Part shown: positions 7,745 through 16,519 of the stretch, piece after piece
Position numbering within the stretch: position 1 is the stretch's first letter
Layout: each line of letters starts with the position of its first letter
Assembly: GCF_025628935.1 (NCBI RefSeq)
Contig: NZ_JAOTIS010000002.1
Location: 1-64,000 of the forward strand
Origin: Macrococcus capreoli
Lineage (GTDB): Bacteria; Bacillota; Bacilli; Staphylococcales; Staphylococcaceae
Length of the DNA stretch: 64,000 nucleotides
Reading direction: 5' to 3'
The notes under the pieces: generated by a model
The model's database searches: none
Told to the model about the DNA's origin: nothing
What the model saw: the letters and a program-made list of their open reading frames with translations, nothing else
Program-made: the position numbers and the translations under genes

Positions 7745-8944
7745 TTATATTTTTTTAATTTGCCAGCCATATGGATCTTGAAAGGTTTGCCAGTCTTCAT
7801 TGATTTCATTCGTTTTAAGTAAACAATCATCCAACTGTGCTGTTAATTGCTGTGGATTTAAATCCGTACCGATAATGACTATCTTTGTATGGCGATCGCC
7901 GTATTCTAAATCCCATTCATTTAATACTTCAGGGCGTTCGCTCAATATGCTATCTCGTTCATGTGAGGGCATTGCTGCAACCCAGTAAGTAATTGGTGAG
8001 ATATCTACAGATGGTCCAGCTTGTGAGAATAAACATGCGACAGTATTATAATTTGCCAGCCACGTAATGCCCTTTGCACGTACAACAGATGGATCAATCG
8101 ATTGCGTCCAGTCATAGAAACGTCTCGGATGAAATGGTAACGTTCTATGATAAACGAATGAACTAATGCCATATTCTTCAGTTTCTGGCGTATGTGTATG
8201 ATGCCCCCCTTCAGTCAGTTCTTTTATCCACCCGGCTGAATCAGCAGCTGTTTCAAAATCAAATAAGTGCGTATTAAGTATTGCTGTCGGGTCAACACCC
8301 GCGTGACTTGTTTCGAGAAACTTCGCTGTTGGTTGCAATGTTCTAAGTACTTTGATTAATTTCTCCTTTTCAGATGTTGATATTAAATCAACTTTATTTA
8401 ATATTAATACATCACAAAATTCTATTTGATCAATGAGTAAATCTGCAATATTACGTTCATCTTCATTACCTACTGCTTCTTTTCGATCTAATAATGAATC
8501 TCCTGACTGAAAATCTTTCATAAAGCGATTCGCATCAACAACTGTTACCATCGTGTCTAAACGACAAAACTCAGATAAATCGATATTCAATGTTTCATCA
8601 ACATATGAAAACGTCTGTGCAACTGGTACAGGTTCTGATATACCTGTTGACTCAATAATGATATAATCAATGTCACCTTTTGATGCTAGTTTTTTCACTT
8701 CAATAAGTAAATCTTCTCTCAACGTACAGCAGATACAGCCATTAGATAATTCGACTAACTTTTCATCTGTACGAGATAATGCACTGCCATTTGCAATTAA
8801 ATCTGCATCGATATTCACTTCGCTCATATCATTAACGATAACTGCTATTTTCATATCTTTTGTTTCATTTAATATATGATTTAATAACGTCGTTTTCCCG
8901 GCACCTAAGTATCCACTTAATACTGTGACTGGTATTCTTTTCAT
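7745..8944 (-). CDS. COG0523 (CobW/ZigA/YciC-type) GTPase metallochaperone, copy A
   Basis: The 399-residue G3E GTPase has Walker A GYLGAGKTT (about residue 10), the metal-binding CxCC motif in [11 protein letters not shown] (about residue 73), ESTGISEP and NKVD, then a CobW C-terminal domain. A His-rich loop, GGHHTHT, occurs near residue 250 and is absent from copy B. These proteins are thought to deliver zinc to client enzymes during zinc starvation. The start is the ATG nine bases after AGGAG; an upstream in-frame TTG abuts that site. A perfect 19-base Zur-type palindrome lies in the promoter. It forms an operon with rpsN2. Confidence 0.95.
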   Translation of the reverse strand: MKRIPVTVLSGYLGAGKTTLLNHILNETKDMKIAVIVNDMSEVNIDADLIANGSALSRTDEKLVELSNGCICCTLREDLLIEVKKLASKGDIDYIIIESTGISEPVPVAQTFSYVDETLNIDLSEFCRLDTMVTVVDANRFMKDFQSGDSLLDRKEAVGNEDERNIADLLIDQIEFCDVLILNKVDLISTSEKEKLIKVLRTLQPTAKFLETSHAGVDPTAILNTHLFDFETAADSAGWIKELTEGGHHTHTPETEEYGISSFVYHRTLPFHPRRFYDWTQSIDPSVVRAKGITWLANYNTVACLFSQAGPSVDISPITYWVAAMPSHERDSILSERPEVLNEWDLEYGDRHTKIVIIGTDLNPQQLTAQLDDCLLKTNEINEDWQTFQDPYGWQIKKI

Positions 8945-8959
8945 ACTATACAACTCCTA

Positions 8960-9010
8960 AATCGTAATTGTTACGATTCATAATATAGCATATCATAAAT
9001 TTGAAGTAAA
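8960..9010 (-). promoter_or_regulatory. Promoter and Zur-type operator of COG0523 copy A
   Basis: On the minus strand the promoter reads TTTACT (9005-9010), 17 bases, TATATT (8982-8987). Just downstream lies the perfect palindrome AATCGTAA-TTG-TTACGATT (8960-8978). Binding there would cover the transcription start. This is the best of the four Zur-type sites in the window. Confidence 0.85.
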
Positions 9011-9015
9011 ATAAA

Positions 9016-9044
9016 AATTGAGCTCGGAATATCCGAACTCAATT
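9016..9044 (-). terminator. Terminator after the ZnuA-like gene
   Basis: AATTGAGCTCGGA and TCCGAACTCAATT pair with one mismatch, followed on the minus strand by TTTTTATTTT. It separates the ZnuA-like gene from COG0523 copy A, so each needs its own promoter. Confidence 0.8.
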
Positions 9045-9047
9045 GTA

Positions 9048-9992
9048 TTAATTATCATTTAATGCTTTATTTAATGATTTAATGTTTTCTTTCATTAAAT
9101 CCTGATAGGTGACATCTTTCTTATCTTTATCCGTTAAGACTGCCATATTATGAAACGGTGCTGCTTCAGCTTTCGTTTTATCTTTAATAATATCAACTGT
9201 TTTTGTCGGGATGTTTTGTTCATATAAGATTACTGATGCTTTCGCTTTATTAATATCATTAATCATTGTAATGATATCACTTTGAGAAGGTTCTTCATTA
9301 TTCATACCAGATACACCTTCTTGTTTAAAACCATATCGCTTCGCTAAATAACCAAGAGAATCGTGAGAAATGAAAACTGTGTCATGTTTTTTATTTTGTG
9401 CAATTGAAGCTAATTCTTTATCCATTGCATCAATTTCTTTCACAAGTTTTTCGTAATTTTTAGTATAATCTTTTTCGTTCTTTTTGTCTTTCTTAATTAA
9501 TTCGTCTTTAATCACTTTTGCAAAAGCTTTATTAAATACAGGATCTAACCATACATGTGGATCATGTGCACCATGGTCGTGATGGTCATGCCCTTCTTCA
9601 CCGTGTTCATGTTCATGCGCTTCGCCAGCTAATAAATCATGTTCATCGATACCTTTAGCTAACTCAACCGTTTTTTCTTTTTTGTTGACTGATTTTGCAA
9701 TTTTGCCTGCAACTTGGTCTAGTTCAGCACTTGAATAAAAGAATAAGTCACTTTTTGCAACTTTCATAGTATCTTTTTGTGTCGGTTCGAATGAATGAAT
9801 ATCAATACCGTTTGGATAAATACTTGAAACATTTACATGTTCCCCGCCAATTTGTTCAATCATACTTTTGAACGGGAATACTGTCGTATAAATTTCCAGC
9901 TTACCACTATTATTTTGCTTACTTGCTGTATTACCGCACGCTGCCATTAATATTAATGTAGCGATGAGTAATAATGAAAAAATCTTCTTCAT
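9048..9992 (-). CDS. ZnuA/AdcA-type zinc ABC transporter substrate-binding lipoprotein
   Basis: The 314-residue protein has a lipoprotein signal with lipobox LMAAC. It is a cluster A-I metal-binding protein: candidate zinc ligands lie in DIHSFEPTQKD, DPHVWLDP and SHDSLGYLAKRYG. The His-rich loop between them (HEHEHGEEGHDHHDHG, about residues 128-143) is typical of zinc rather than manganese carriers. Unlike many AdcA proteins it has no fused ZinT domain. No permease or ATPase gene is adjacent, so membrane partners must be encoded elsewhere. The start is the second ATG, nine bases from AGGAG; the first ATG abuts that site. Confidence 0.93.
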   Translation of the reverse strand: MKKIFSLLLIATLILMAACGNTASKQNNSGKLEIYTTVFPFKSMIEQIGGEHVNVSSIYPNGIDIHSFEPTQKDTMKVAKSDLFFYSSAELDQVAGKIAKSVNKKEKTVELAKGIDEHDLLAGEAHEHEHGEEGHDHHDHGAHDPHVWLDPVFNKAFAKVIKDELIKKDKKNEKDYTKNYEKLVKEIDAMDKELASIAQNKKHDTVFISHDSLGYLAKRYGFKQEGVSGMNNEEPSQSDIITMINDINKAKASVILYEQNIPTKTVDIIKDKTKAEAAPFHNMAVLTDKDKKDVTYQDLMKENIKSLNKALNDN

Positions 9993-10010
9993 ATTTGTCA
10001 TCTCCTATTT

Positions 10011-10059
10011 CGTAATCATTACGCTTTAACATTCTATACTTATTATATAAGAATTGCAA
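10011..10059 (-). promoter_or_regulatory. Promoter and Zur-type operator of the ZnuA-like gene
   Basis: On the minus strand TTGCAA (10054-10059), 17 bases and TAGAAT (10031-10036) form a promoter. CGTAA-TCA-TTACG (10011-10023) lies seven bases downstream of the -10, matching the Zur core in every specified position. Confidence 0.85.
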
Positions 10060-10171
10060 TACTCATTTCCACTTTCAAAATATTCTATAGTTTTATAAGA
10101 CAATACAAATTCATTCACAACAAATCTATAGAAGAAAAAAAAGAAATTCTGTTAATTTAATAAAAAATGCT

Positions 10172-10219
10172 TTACAAAATAAAAATAAGCGCGTATTATT
10201 GTAAATCGTAAAGATTACG
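10172..10219 (+). promoter_or_regulatory. Promoter and Zur-type operator of COG0523 copy B
   Basis: TTTACA (10172-10177), 17 bases and TATTAT (10195-10200) form the promoter. CGTAA-AGA-TTACG (10207-10219) lies six bases downstream, the same architecture as the three other zinc-gene promoters here. Confidence 0.85.
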
Positions 10220-10235
10220 AATTGGAGGCAACAAC

Positions 10236-11432
10236 TTGAAAGTCCCTATTACAGTATTAAGTGGATTCTTAGGAAGTGGTAAAACAACATTACTGAATCA
10301 TATATTAACGAATAACGAAAATAAGAAAATTGGTGTAATCGTCAATGATATGAGTGAAGTGAATGTTGATGCAGATTTAGTACACATGTCACGTACGGAT
10401 GAAAAAATGATTCAGCTTCAAAATGGTTGCATTTGTTGTACATTAAGAGAAGATTTATTAATCGAAATCGATAAATTAGTGAAAAATAGTGAACTTGACT
10501 ACATAGTCATTGAATCAACAGGTATTTCAGAACCGGTACCAGTTGCACAAACATTAACATTAAACGATGAAGTACTCAATATTAATTTAGCTGAAACAAC
10601 AATTCTAGATACAATGGTAACCGTTGTTGATGCCAATCGTTTCTGGGATGATTATGCTTCTGGCGATTCATTAATCGATCGTAAGATGGCCAATGATGAA
10701 ACGGATACGCGTGAAGTCATTGACTTATTAATTGATCAAATTGAATTTGCAAATGTCATTCTATTAAATAAATGTGATTTAGTGCATGATGAAGATTTAA
10801 AAGAATTAGAAGCATTATTACATCAATTAAATCCAGAGGCTAATATTTACCGAACAGAGCATTCTATTATTGCGTTAGACAACATTTTAAACACGCGTTT
10901 ATTCGATTTCGATAAAGCAAGTCAAGCAGCTGGCTGGATTAAAGAACTTAACGAGGAACATACGCCAGAAACTGAAGAGTATGGCATTGCATCTTTTGTT
11001 TATAAACGACAACGTCCATTTCATCCAGAACGCTTCATGCATTTCTTAGAGCATTTCTCTTTAGATATCATTCGTTCGAAAGGTTTCTTTTGGTTAGCAA
11101 CACGCAATAATATGTGTGGCTTATTATCTCAAGCTGGGAATTCTATGCAAATTCAAGGTGCGGGCGAATGGATTGCTACGTATAGCGAAGCAGATATTGA
11201 AGCGAAAATGCAGGAAGATCCAACACTAAAAGCAAGATGGCATAGTGAATTTGGTGACCGCCAGACTGAACTTGTATTCATTGGTATTGAAATGAACAAA
11301 GCACAAATTATTCAAGAACTTGATGCTTGTCTTTTAACAGATGAAGAATTGTCGCAAGACTGGACAACATTTAACGACCCTCTTCCACAATTCACTGTCG
11401 CTGAATCTGTTGAAGCAGATGTTGTTTTATAA
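10236..11432 (+). CDS. COG0523 (CobW/ZigA/YciC-type) GTPase metallochaperone, copy B
   Basis: This 398-residue paralogue of copy A has Walker [10 protein letters not shown], the CxCC motif in [19 protein letters not shown] and NKCD, and a CobW C-terminal domain. Long blocks are shared with copy A (for example PETEEYGI and WIKEL), but it lacks copy A's GGHHTHT insert and has an extra cysteine-bearing stretch (NNMCGLL). It starts at TTG, seven bases after GGAGG; no ATG fits. It lies 44 bases upstream of the L33 paralogue, mirroring the copy A-S14 pair, and has its own Zur-type operator. The two copies may serve different clients, but the sequence does not say which. Confidence 0.95.
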   Translation: MKVPITVLSGFLGSGKTTLLNHILTNNENKKIGVIVNDMSEVNVDADLVHMSRTDEKMIQLQNGCICCTLREDLLIEIDKLVKNSELDYIVIESTGISEPVPVAQTLTLNDEVLNINLAETTILDTMVTVVDANRFWDDYASGDSLIDRKMANDETDTREVIDLLIDQIEFANVILLNKCDLVHDEDLKELEALLHQLNPEANIYRTEHSIIALDNILNTRLFDFDKASQAAGWIKELNEEHTPETEEYGIASFVYKRQRPFHPERFMHFLEHFSLDIIRSKGFFWLATRNNMCGLLSQAGNSMQIQGAGEWIATYSEADIEAKMQEDPTLKARWHSEFGDRQTELVFIGIEMNKAQIIQELDACLLTDEELSQDWTTFNDPLPQFTVAESVEADVVL

Positions 11433-11476
11433 TTGAATTTAATCAAATAATTTAAAAATTAAAGGAGACGAAAAAA

Positions 11477-11626
11477 ATGAGAGTAAATGTAACTTTAGCT
11501 TGTACAGAATGTGGAGATCGTAACTATATTACAAAGAAAAATAAAAGAAATAATCCTGAGCGTATTGAATTAATGAAATACTGCCCAAGATTAAAAAAAT
11601 ACACTTTACACCGTGAAACAAAATAA
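11477..11626 (+). CDS. rpmG: 50S ribosomal protein L33 paralogue with incomplete zinc site
   Basis: This 49-residue frame has a strong AAAGGAG site and encodes L33, starting [18 protein letters not shown] and ending LHRETK. The first cysteine pair (CTEC) is present. The second is incomplete (YCPRL, with Leu where the fourth cysteine would be), so three of the four zinc ligands remain. This fits the zinc-sparing L33 class. It follows COG0523 copy B on the same strand, which suggests induction when zinc is low. In Staphylococcus aureus an L33 gene of this kind lies beside rpsN2; here the zinc genes separate the two. Confidence 0.93.
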   Translation: MRVNVTLACTECGDRNYITKKNKRNNPERIELMKYCPRLKKYTLHRETK

Positions 11627-11677
11627 TTATCGTTAAACGTGCAAAATTTTTGCGTTTATATATATTTATACGACAAC

Positions 11678-11706
11678 AGGCATCCCCTTTCGGATGCCTA
11701 TTTTTA
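11678..11706 (+). terminator. Terminator after rpmG
   Basis: AGGCATCC and GGATGCCT form a perfect stem with loop CCTTTC and tail ATTTTTA. It lies 14 bases before the start codon of the next gene, so any read-through would enter that gene. Confidence 0.85.
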
Positions 11707-11719
11707 TAAGGAGGATAAA

Positions 11720-12841
11720 ATGAGAACCATTATCATCGGCGGTGGTATACAAGGTATTACAATCGCATTAAAACTATTAGAAGAACGAAAACTAACCATA
11801 CACGATTTATTAATCATCGACCCTTATCCTTTTATTTCAAGATGGAAAACCATCACTAATAAAATCGGAATGGATTATTTACGTTCACCACTTGTGCATC
11901 ACGTTCATCCGAATCCGATGCATTTGAAACAATATGCAAAAGAAGAAGACTATGCTCAAGGCTTCAGTGGCTATTATCAAAAACCTCAACTTGAAATGTT
12001 TAACAACCATATTAATGATCAAATAAAACGATATGCATTAGATCACTGTTTCGAACAGGATAAAGTAATCAACTTGAAGCGTAACAATAATACATTGACT
12101 TTAATCACTGAAAAAACGACATATCAGTGTGATCGTGTCATTCTAGCAACAGGTATGAATCACTTACATGCTGTTCCTGACTATATGAAATCTGTTGCAC
12201 AAGATAAATACGACCATGTATTTAAACAAAATGAAGCAATTGATAATCAAACAGACGTGATAGTAGGAGGTGGTATTACTGCTTTCCATTTAGCACGAAA
12301 ATTATCATCAAACAAAAAAATAACATTAATTATGCGACATGATATTCGTTGTCATGAATTAGATGCAGATCCTGGATGGCTCGGACCCAAAAATATGAGT
12401 CAATTTGAAAAAGTAACTGACTACAGTGAACGTAGAATGATGATAAAAACAGCCCGTCATAGAGGTTCTGTTCCGTTACATTTGAAACAATCAATACTTA
12501 ATCTCAAACGTCAAAATAAAGTGGAAATAATTACACAGACCATTGATAAAGTCAACGATACAAGTATCTATTTCTCAGATGGTACAAGTCTTGCCTATCA
12601 AAAAATAATACTCGCAACAGGCTGCGAACCTAGTTTAAATAACGATGTATTGATTCAAAACATTATTCGAAGTTTCAATGCACCTATTGCTGAATGTGGT
12701 TTCCCAATCGTAACTAAAAACTTAGAATGGATTCCAGGTATATTTGTAGCTGGCCCATTAGCTGAATTAGAACTTGGTCCAATCAGTCGTAATATTATTG
12801 GAGGACGTAAAGCTTCTGAAAGAATAGCTGAAGCGATATAA
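11720..12841 (+). CDS. FAD/NAD(P)-binding oxidoreductase, unknown substrate
   Basis: The 373-residue product begins with a dinucleotide-binding fold (IIIGGGIQGITIAL) and has a second glycine motif in the middle (VIVGGGITAFHLARK, about residue 180). This is the two-nucleotide layout of flavin monooxygenase and lysine/ornithine N-hydroxylase-like proteins. A cofactor-linked segment, ILATG, occurs twice. It starts at the ATG after AAGGAGG, inside the tail region of the rpmG terminator. The position next to the zinc genes is suggestive, but no zinc link is shown by its sequence. Substrate unknown. Confidence 0.75.
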   Translation: MRTIIIGGGIQGITIALKLLEERKLTIHDLLIIDPYPFISRWKTITNKIGMDYLRSPLVHHVHPNPMHLKQYAKEEDYAQGFSGYYQKPQLEMFNNHINDQIKRYALDHCFEQDKVINLKRNNNTLTLITEKTTYQCDRVILATGMNHLHAVPDYMKSVAQDKYDHVFKQNEAIDNQTDVIVGGGITAFHLARKLSSNKKITLIMRHDIRCHELDADPGWLGPKNMSQFEKVTDYSERRMMIKTARHRGSVPLHLKQSILNLKRQNKVEIITQTIDKVNDTSIYFSDGTSLAYQKIILATGCEPSLNNDVLIQNIIRSFNAPIAECGFPIVTKNLEWIPGIFVAGPLAELELGPISRNIIGGRKASERIAEAI

Positions 12842-12879
12842 AGAAAAGAAAAGAAAAGAATAGATTAAAAAAATAAATC

Positions 12880-12950
12880 AAGAGGATGAGACATTTGTCT
12901 TCATCCTCTTAATATTAATAACATAAACGGCGGAACACTTCTGTCCCTTC
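12880..12950 (-). repeat. Dispersed 3'-end repeat, internally deleted copy (katA terminator)
   Basis: Read on the minus strand it opens GGGACAGAAGTGTTCCGCC, runs through CCGTTTATGTTATTAATAT and closes with the hairpin AAGAGGATGA...TCATCCTCTT (12880-12889, 12901-12910). The start, the CCGCCGTTTA block and the closing hairpin all align with the full copy at 16520-16685, but the central long stem is missing. It sits just after katA in sense orientation and probably terminates it. Confidence 0.7.
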
Positions 12951-12958
12951 CTTTATCT

Positions 12959-14437
12959 TTATTCCACTGTTAAATCTACTTCATTAATATCGATATGCAT
13001 TGCTGCTGCAACACCTTGTCCATATAAAGGATCCGCTTTATAACAATGTCTAATATGACGATGCTTAATTGGTGTTGAAACATCTTTCATTTCATTCGCT
13101 GTATTTTCAAATAAGCGCTTCTGTTCTTCCGGAGAAAGAATGTTAAATAATCGACCTGGCTGTTCAAAATAATTACAATCGTCTTCTCGGAAATTCCACT
13201 CATATACCGCACTATCAACAGCTAAAGCAGGCTTTTTAAATTGCGCATTATCTTGATGATGCTGATATTGGTTAGGATAGTAATTCGTATGACTACCTAA
13301 ATTGCCATCAACACGCATCGCACCATCTCTTGAAAATGGACAGCCCCCTGTTACAGCTTTCGGTGAATTTACTGGAATTTGATGATGATTCACACCTAAG
13401 CGATATCGTTGTGCATCACCATATGAGAATAAACGGCCTTGTAACATTTTATCTGGTGAGAAATCAATACCAGGGATAATATTTGTTGGTGCAAAAGCTG
13501 CTTGTTCTACTTCAGCAAAATAGTTTTCTGGATTTTTATTTAATTCAAATTCTCCAACTGGAATCAATGGATATTCTGATTTATACCATACTTTCGTTAA
13601 ATCAAACGGATTATCTTTATGATTTCTTGCTTGTTCTTCTGTCATGACTTGAATATACATTTTCCATTTTGGAAAATCACCTGCTTCAATTGCATTAAAT
13701 AAATCACGTTGACTTGATTCTCTATCTTTCGAAATAATTTGAGCAGCTTCATCACTTGTTAAATTCTCAATCCCTTGCTCTGTTCTAAAATGGAATTTAA
13801 CCCATACACGTTCACCTGCATCATTGTACATGCTGTAAGTATGAGAACCGAAACCATGCATATGTCTAAATCCTTTCGGAATACCACGGTCACTCATCAA
13901 TATCGTTACTTGGTGTAATGCTTCAGGTAAAGACGTCCAGAAGTCCCAGTTATTTTCTGGGTTATGCATATTCGTTTTTGGGTCACGTTTCACGACATGG
14001 TTTAAACTAGCAAATAACTTTGGGTCACGGAAGAAGAATACAGGTGTATTATTCCCTACTAAATCCCAGTTGCCTTCTTCTGTGTAGAATTTTAAGGCAA
14101 AACCACGAATATCACGTTCTGCTTCTGCAGCGCCACGCTCACCTGCAACAGTAGAGAAACGAGCAAACATTTGTGTTTGTTTCCCAATTTCACTAAATAT
14201 TTTAGCATTTGTATATTGTGTAATATCATGTGTTACTGTAAATGTACCATAAGCACCACTCCCTTTAGCATGCATGCGTCGCTCAGGAATTACTTCTCTA
14301 TCAAAATGTGCCATTTGTTCTAAAAAATAAATATCCTGCATCACTAAAGGACCACGAGGACCAGCTGTCATTGAATTTTCTCGATCACCTACTGGCGCGC
14401 CAAATAAACCTCTTAATTGATTATTATTTTCTGTCAT
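12959..14437 (-). CDS. katA: Catalase
   Basis: The 492-residue protein is a monofunctional haem catalase of the small-subunit clade; Staphylococcus aureus KatA is of similar length. The distal haem histidine lies in [10 protein letters not shown] (about residue 55). The catalytic asparagine lies in [11 protein letters not shown] (about 128). The proximal tyrosine is in [14 protein letters not shown] (about 338). The ATG chosen follows GAGGGGG by nine bases; an upstream ATG in the frame has no such site. A PerR-box-like sequence lies about 45 bases upstream, matching the known peroxide control of staphylococcal katA. Confidence 0.98.
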   Translation of the reverse strand: MTENNNQLRGLFGAPVGDRENSMTAGPRGPLVMQDIYFLEQMAHFDREVIPERRMHAKGSGAYGTFTVTHDITQYTNAKIFSEIGKQTQMFARFSTVAGERGAAEAERDIRGFALKFYTEEGNWDLVGNNTPVFFFRDPKLFASLNHVVKRDPKTNMHNPENNWDFWTSLPEALHQVTILMSDRGIPKGFRHMHGFGSHTYSMYNDAGERVWVKFHFRTEQGIENLTSDEAAQIISKDRESSQRDLFNAIEAGDFPKWKMYIQVMTEEQARNHKDNPFDLTKVWYKSEYPLIPVGEFELNKNPENYFAEVEQAAFAPTNIIPGIDFSPDKMLQGRLFSYGDAQRYRLGVNHHQIPVNSPKAVTGGCPFSRDGAMRVDGNLGSHTNYYPNQYQHHQDNAQFKKPALAVDSAVYEWNFREDDCNYFEQPGRLFNILSPEEQKRLFENTANEMKDVSTPIKHRHIRHCYKADPLYGQGVAAAMHIDINEVDLTVE

Positions 14438-14478
14438 GCTTAATTCCCCCTCAAAATTATAAGAAAATGATTTCTTAT

Positions 14479-14493
14479 TTATAGTAAATATAA
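14479..14493 (-). promoter_or_regulatory. PerR-box-like site upstream of katA
   Basis: TTATAGTAAATATAA matches the PerR consensus TTATAATNATTATAA at 12 of 14 specified positions. It lies 42-56 bases upstream of the katA ATG, in the expected promoter zone. In such AT-rich DNA a chance match is possible. Known regulation of katA in staphylococci supports it. Confidence 0.5.
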
Positions 14494-14683
14494 ATGAGAA
14501 ATGCATGAAAAATCAAATGATTTACACTATTCAAAAATAATCTCTATTTCACTTTAACGCTAAAAAGCATAGACGCGTTAAAACTTTTACTTGATAAATC
14601 TTTTGAAACATCATACAATAGTAAACATATTCTCTAAAGTACCATTTTTAATCATTATTTTATTAAGAAAGTTAGGTGTTGTT

Positions 14684-16123
14684 ATGGAAACGAAACAAAT
14701 GGACAGAGATTTGAAAACACGCCATATTTCAATGATTGCAATTGGTGGATCAATTGGAACAGGATTATTCATGGCTAGTGGCGCAGTGATTTCACAGGCT
14801 GGGCCAGGTGGTGCACTGATTGCATATGCCATAATAGGTGTCATGATTTATTTTCTAATGACAGCACTTGGAGAACTTGCAACGTTTTATCCTGTATCTG
14901 GAGCATTTAATGCATACGCAAGTCGTTTTATCGATCCAGCAGCAGGGTTTACTGTCGGATGGTTATACTGGATAATATGGAGTTTAGTAACGAGCGTTGA
15001 CATTCTCACTGCAGCACAAGTATTAAGTTACTGGCATATATTTTCAAACATACATCCGTTTATTTGGTGTCTTATCTTTTTAGGGTTATTATTTGCACTG
15101 AATGCTTTTTCTGTAAAATTATTTGGTGAAGCTGAATTCTGGTTTAGTATTATTAAAGTCATTACGATTATTATCTTTTTAATTATGGGATTATTATTAA
15201 TCTTTGGTATCATCGGAGGCGAGCCTATCGGATTTAAAAATTTCACAATTGGCGATGCACCTTTTCATAATGGCCTACTAGGACTATTAGGAGTCCTTGT
15301 TGTTGCAGGATTTTCGTTCGGTGGAACAGAAGTGGTAGCCGTTACAGCGGGCGAATCAGAAAATCCAGAAGAATCGATGCCTAAAGCAATTAAACAAGTC
15401 TTTTGGCGTATATTACTCTTTTACATTGGGTCAATATTTATTATTGCTTGTATCATACCGTATACTGATCCAAGATTACTGAATCAACATAGTGATATTG
15501 CAATGAGTCCATTCACGATTATCTTTGAAAAAGTCGGTATATTATTTGCAGCATCTGTAATGAATGCCATCATCTTAACTGCTGTCCTGAGCGCTGGTAA
15601 TTCAGGCTTATATGCAACGAGCCGCTTACTTTTCTCACTGAGTCAAGATGGTAAAGCGCCGCGTTTCCTTGGTAAGTTAAGTAAAAAAAATATGCCATTT
15701 AATGCATTAGTCGTTACAACTGTATTTATTATTATGACTTTAATTTATGCTAATATTAATATAGGTGGCTACGGTAAATTATTAAATATGATTGGTACAC
15801 TTGTATTACTTGTCTGGAGTATTAGTATTATTAGTCATATGCGTTTGCGTAAAGCAATTAAAGTACAAAATAAAGATATTAATGCATTACTTCCATTTAA
15901 AGCACCACTTTATCCAGTTGGGCCGATCATCGTATTATGTACAATTGCATTTTTAATGGTGGGTCAATGTTTCTCTGATATTCAAGTTGGCAACTGGCCG
16001 AAAGTAATTGAAACATTTATTCCATTATTCGTAGCGATGATCGTTTATATTGCTTATAAATTCATTAAGCAAACGAAATTCATAGCATCAGACGAAATGG
16101 ATTTATCAGAACATCGTTTATAA
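14684..16123 (+). CDS. APC-family amino-acid permease
   Basis: The 479-residue protein has about twelve membrane helices and the amino-acid transporter (AAT/LysP-GabP) signature at its start: RHISMIAIGGSIGTGLF, followed by SQAGPGGALIAYAIIG and ELATFYPVSGAF. It should import an amino acid by proton symport. Lysine and 4-aminobutyrate are known substrates of close families, but which applies here cannot be told. The start is the ATG after AGGTG; the upstream in-frame stretch has no ribosome site. In staphylococci a permease of this type lies beside katA. Confidence 0.92.
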   Translation: METKQMDRDLKTRHISMIAIGGSIGTGLFMASGAVISQAGPGGALIAYAIIGVMIYFLMTALGELATFYPVSGAFNAYASRFIDPAAGFTVGWLYWIIWSLVTSVDILTAAQVLSYWHIFSNIHPFIWCLIFLGLLFALNAFSVKLFGEAEFWFSIIKVITIIIFLIMGLLLIFGIIGGEPIGFKNFTIGDAPFHNGLLGLLGVLVVAGFSFGGTEVVAVTAGESENPEESMPKAIKQVFWRILLFYIGSIFIIACIIPYTDPRLLNQHSDIAMSPFTIIFEKVGILFAASVMNAIILTAVLSAGNSGLYATSRLLFSLSQDGKAPRFLGKLSKKNMPFNALVVTTVFIIMTLIYANINIGGYGKLLNMIGTLVLLVWSISIISHMRLRKAIKVQNKDINALLPFKAPLYPVGPIIVLCTIAFLMVGQCFSDIQVGNWPKVIETFIPLFVAMIVYIAYKFIKQTKFIASDEMDLSEHRL

Positions 16124-16127
16124 CGAC

Positions 16128-16165
16128 AAACCCCTTACAAAACTGCTGTACTTTGTAAGGGGTTT
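16128..16165 (+). terminator. Terminator after the permease
   Basis: AAACCCCTTACAAA and TTTGTAAGGGGTTT are perfect 14-base arms with a 10-base loop and a CTTTG tail. Confidence 0.9.
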
Positions 16166-16199
16166 CTTTGTATAATGAAGTTAATAAGGAGTGAGGTCA

Positions 16200-16517
16200 A
16201 TGACAGCAGGTCAAACAAATTTATTTGATGATGTATTAAAAACAGGTGAAAAATTTGTTATCGTTGTTCAAGGCGTTTATGAAAAAAACGGTCAAATCAT
16301 CAAAAAAATATTACGAGAATATCCAAGTCTTGATAGCCATGCAATGCATCGACTGTTTGATCATTTAAAAGATACGTATACAAATGAACCATTTGAAGAT
16401 GGTATGGTATTTTATGATATTACAGTTTATACAAATGAAGATTATGCAGCTGATCACATTTTTGCGCATACGAAACTTCATCGCGGTAGTCATGACTGGA
16501 CACATACCTCAAAATAA
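16200..16517 (+). CDS. Conserved-looking hypothetical protein, 105 residues
   Basis: The ATG sits after AAGGAGTGAGG. The product is a mixed, soluble, acidic protein starting MTAGQTNLFDDVLKTGEKF and ending HRGSHDWTHTSK, with several histidines in the last 20 residues. I recognise no domain. It lies between a permease terminator and the full copy of the dispersed repeat, so it is transcribed alone. Confidence 0.7.
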   Translation: MTAGQTNLFDDVLKTGEKFVIVVQGVYEKNGQIIKKILREYPSLDSHAMHRLFDHLKDTYTNEPFEDGMVFYDITVYTNEDYAADHIFAHTKLHRGSHDWTHTSK

Positions 16518-16519
16518 AT

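Noticed and set aside
12840-12860. Tandem AAAGA repeats as a functional repeat or CRISPR-like array
   Set aside because: It is a four-to-five unit low-complexity run with no spacers or conserved longer unit.
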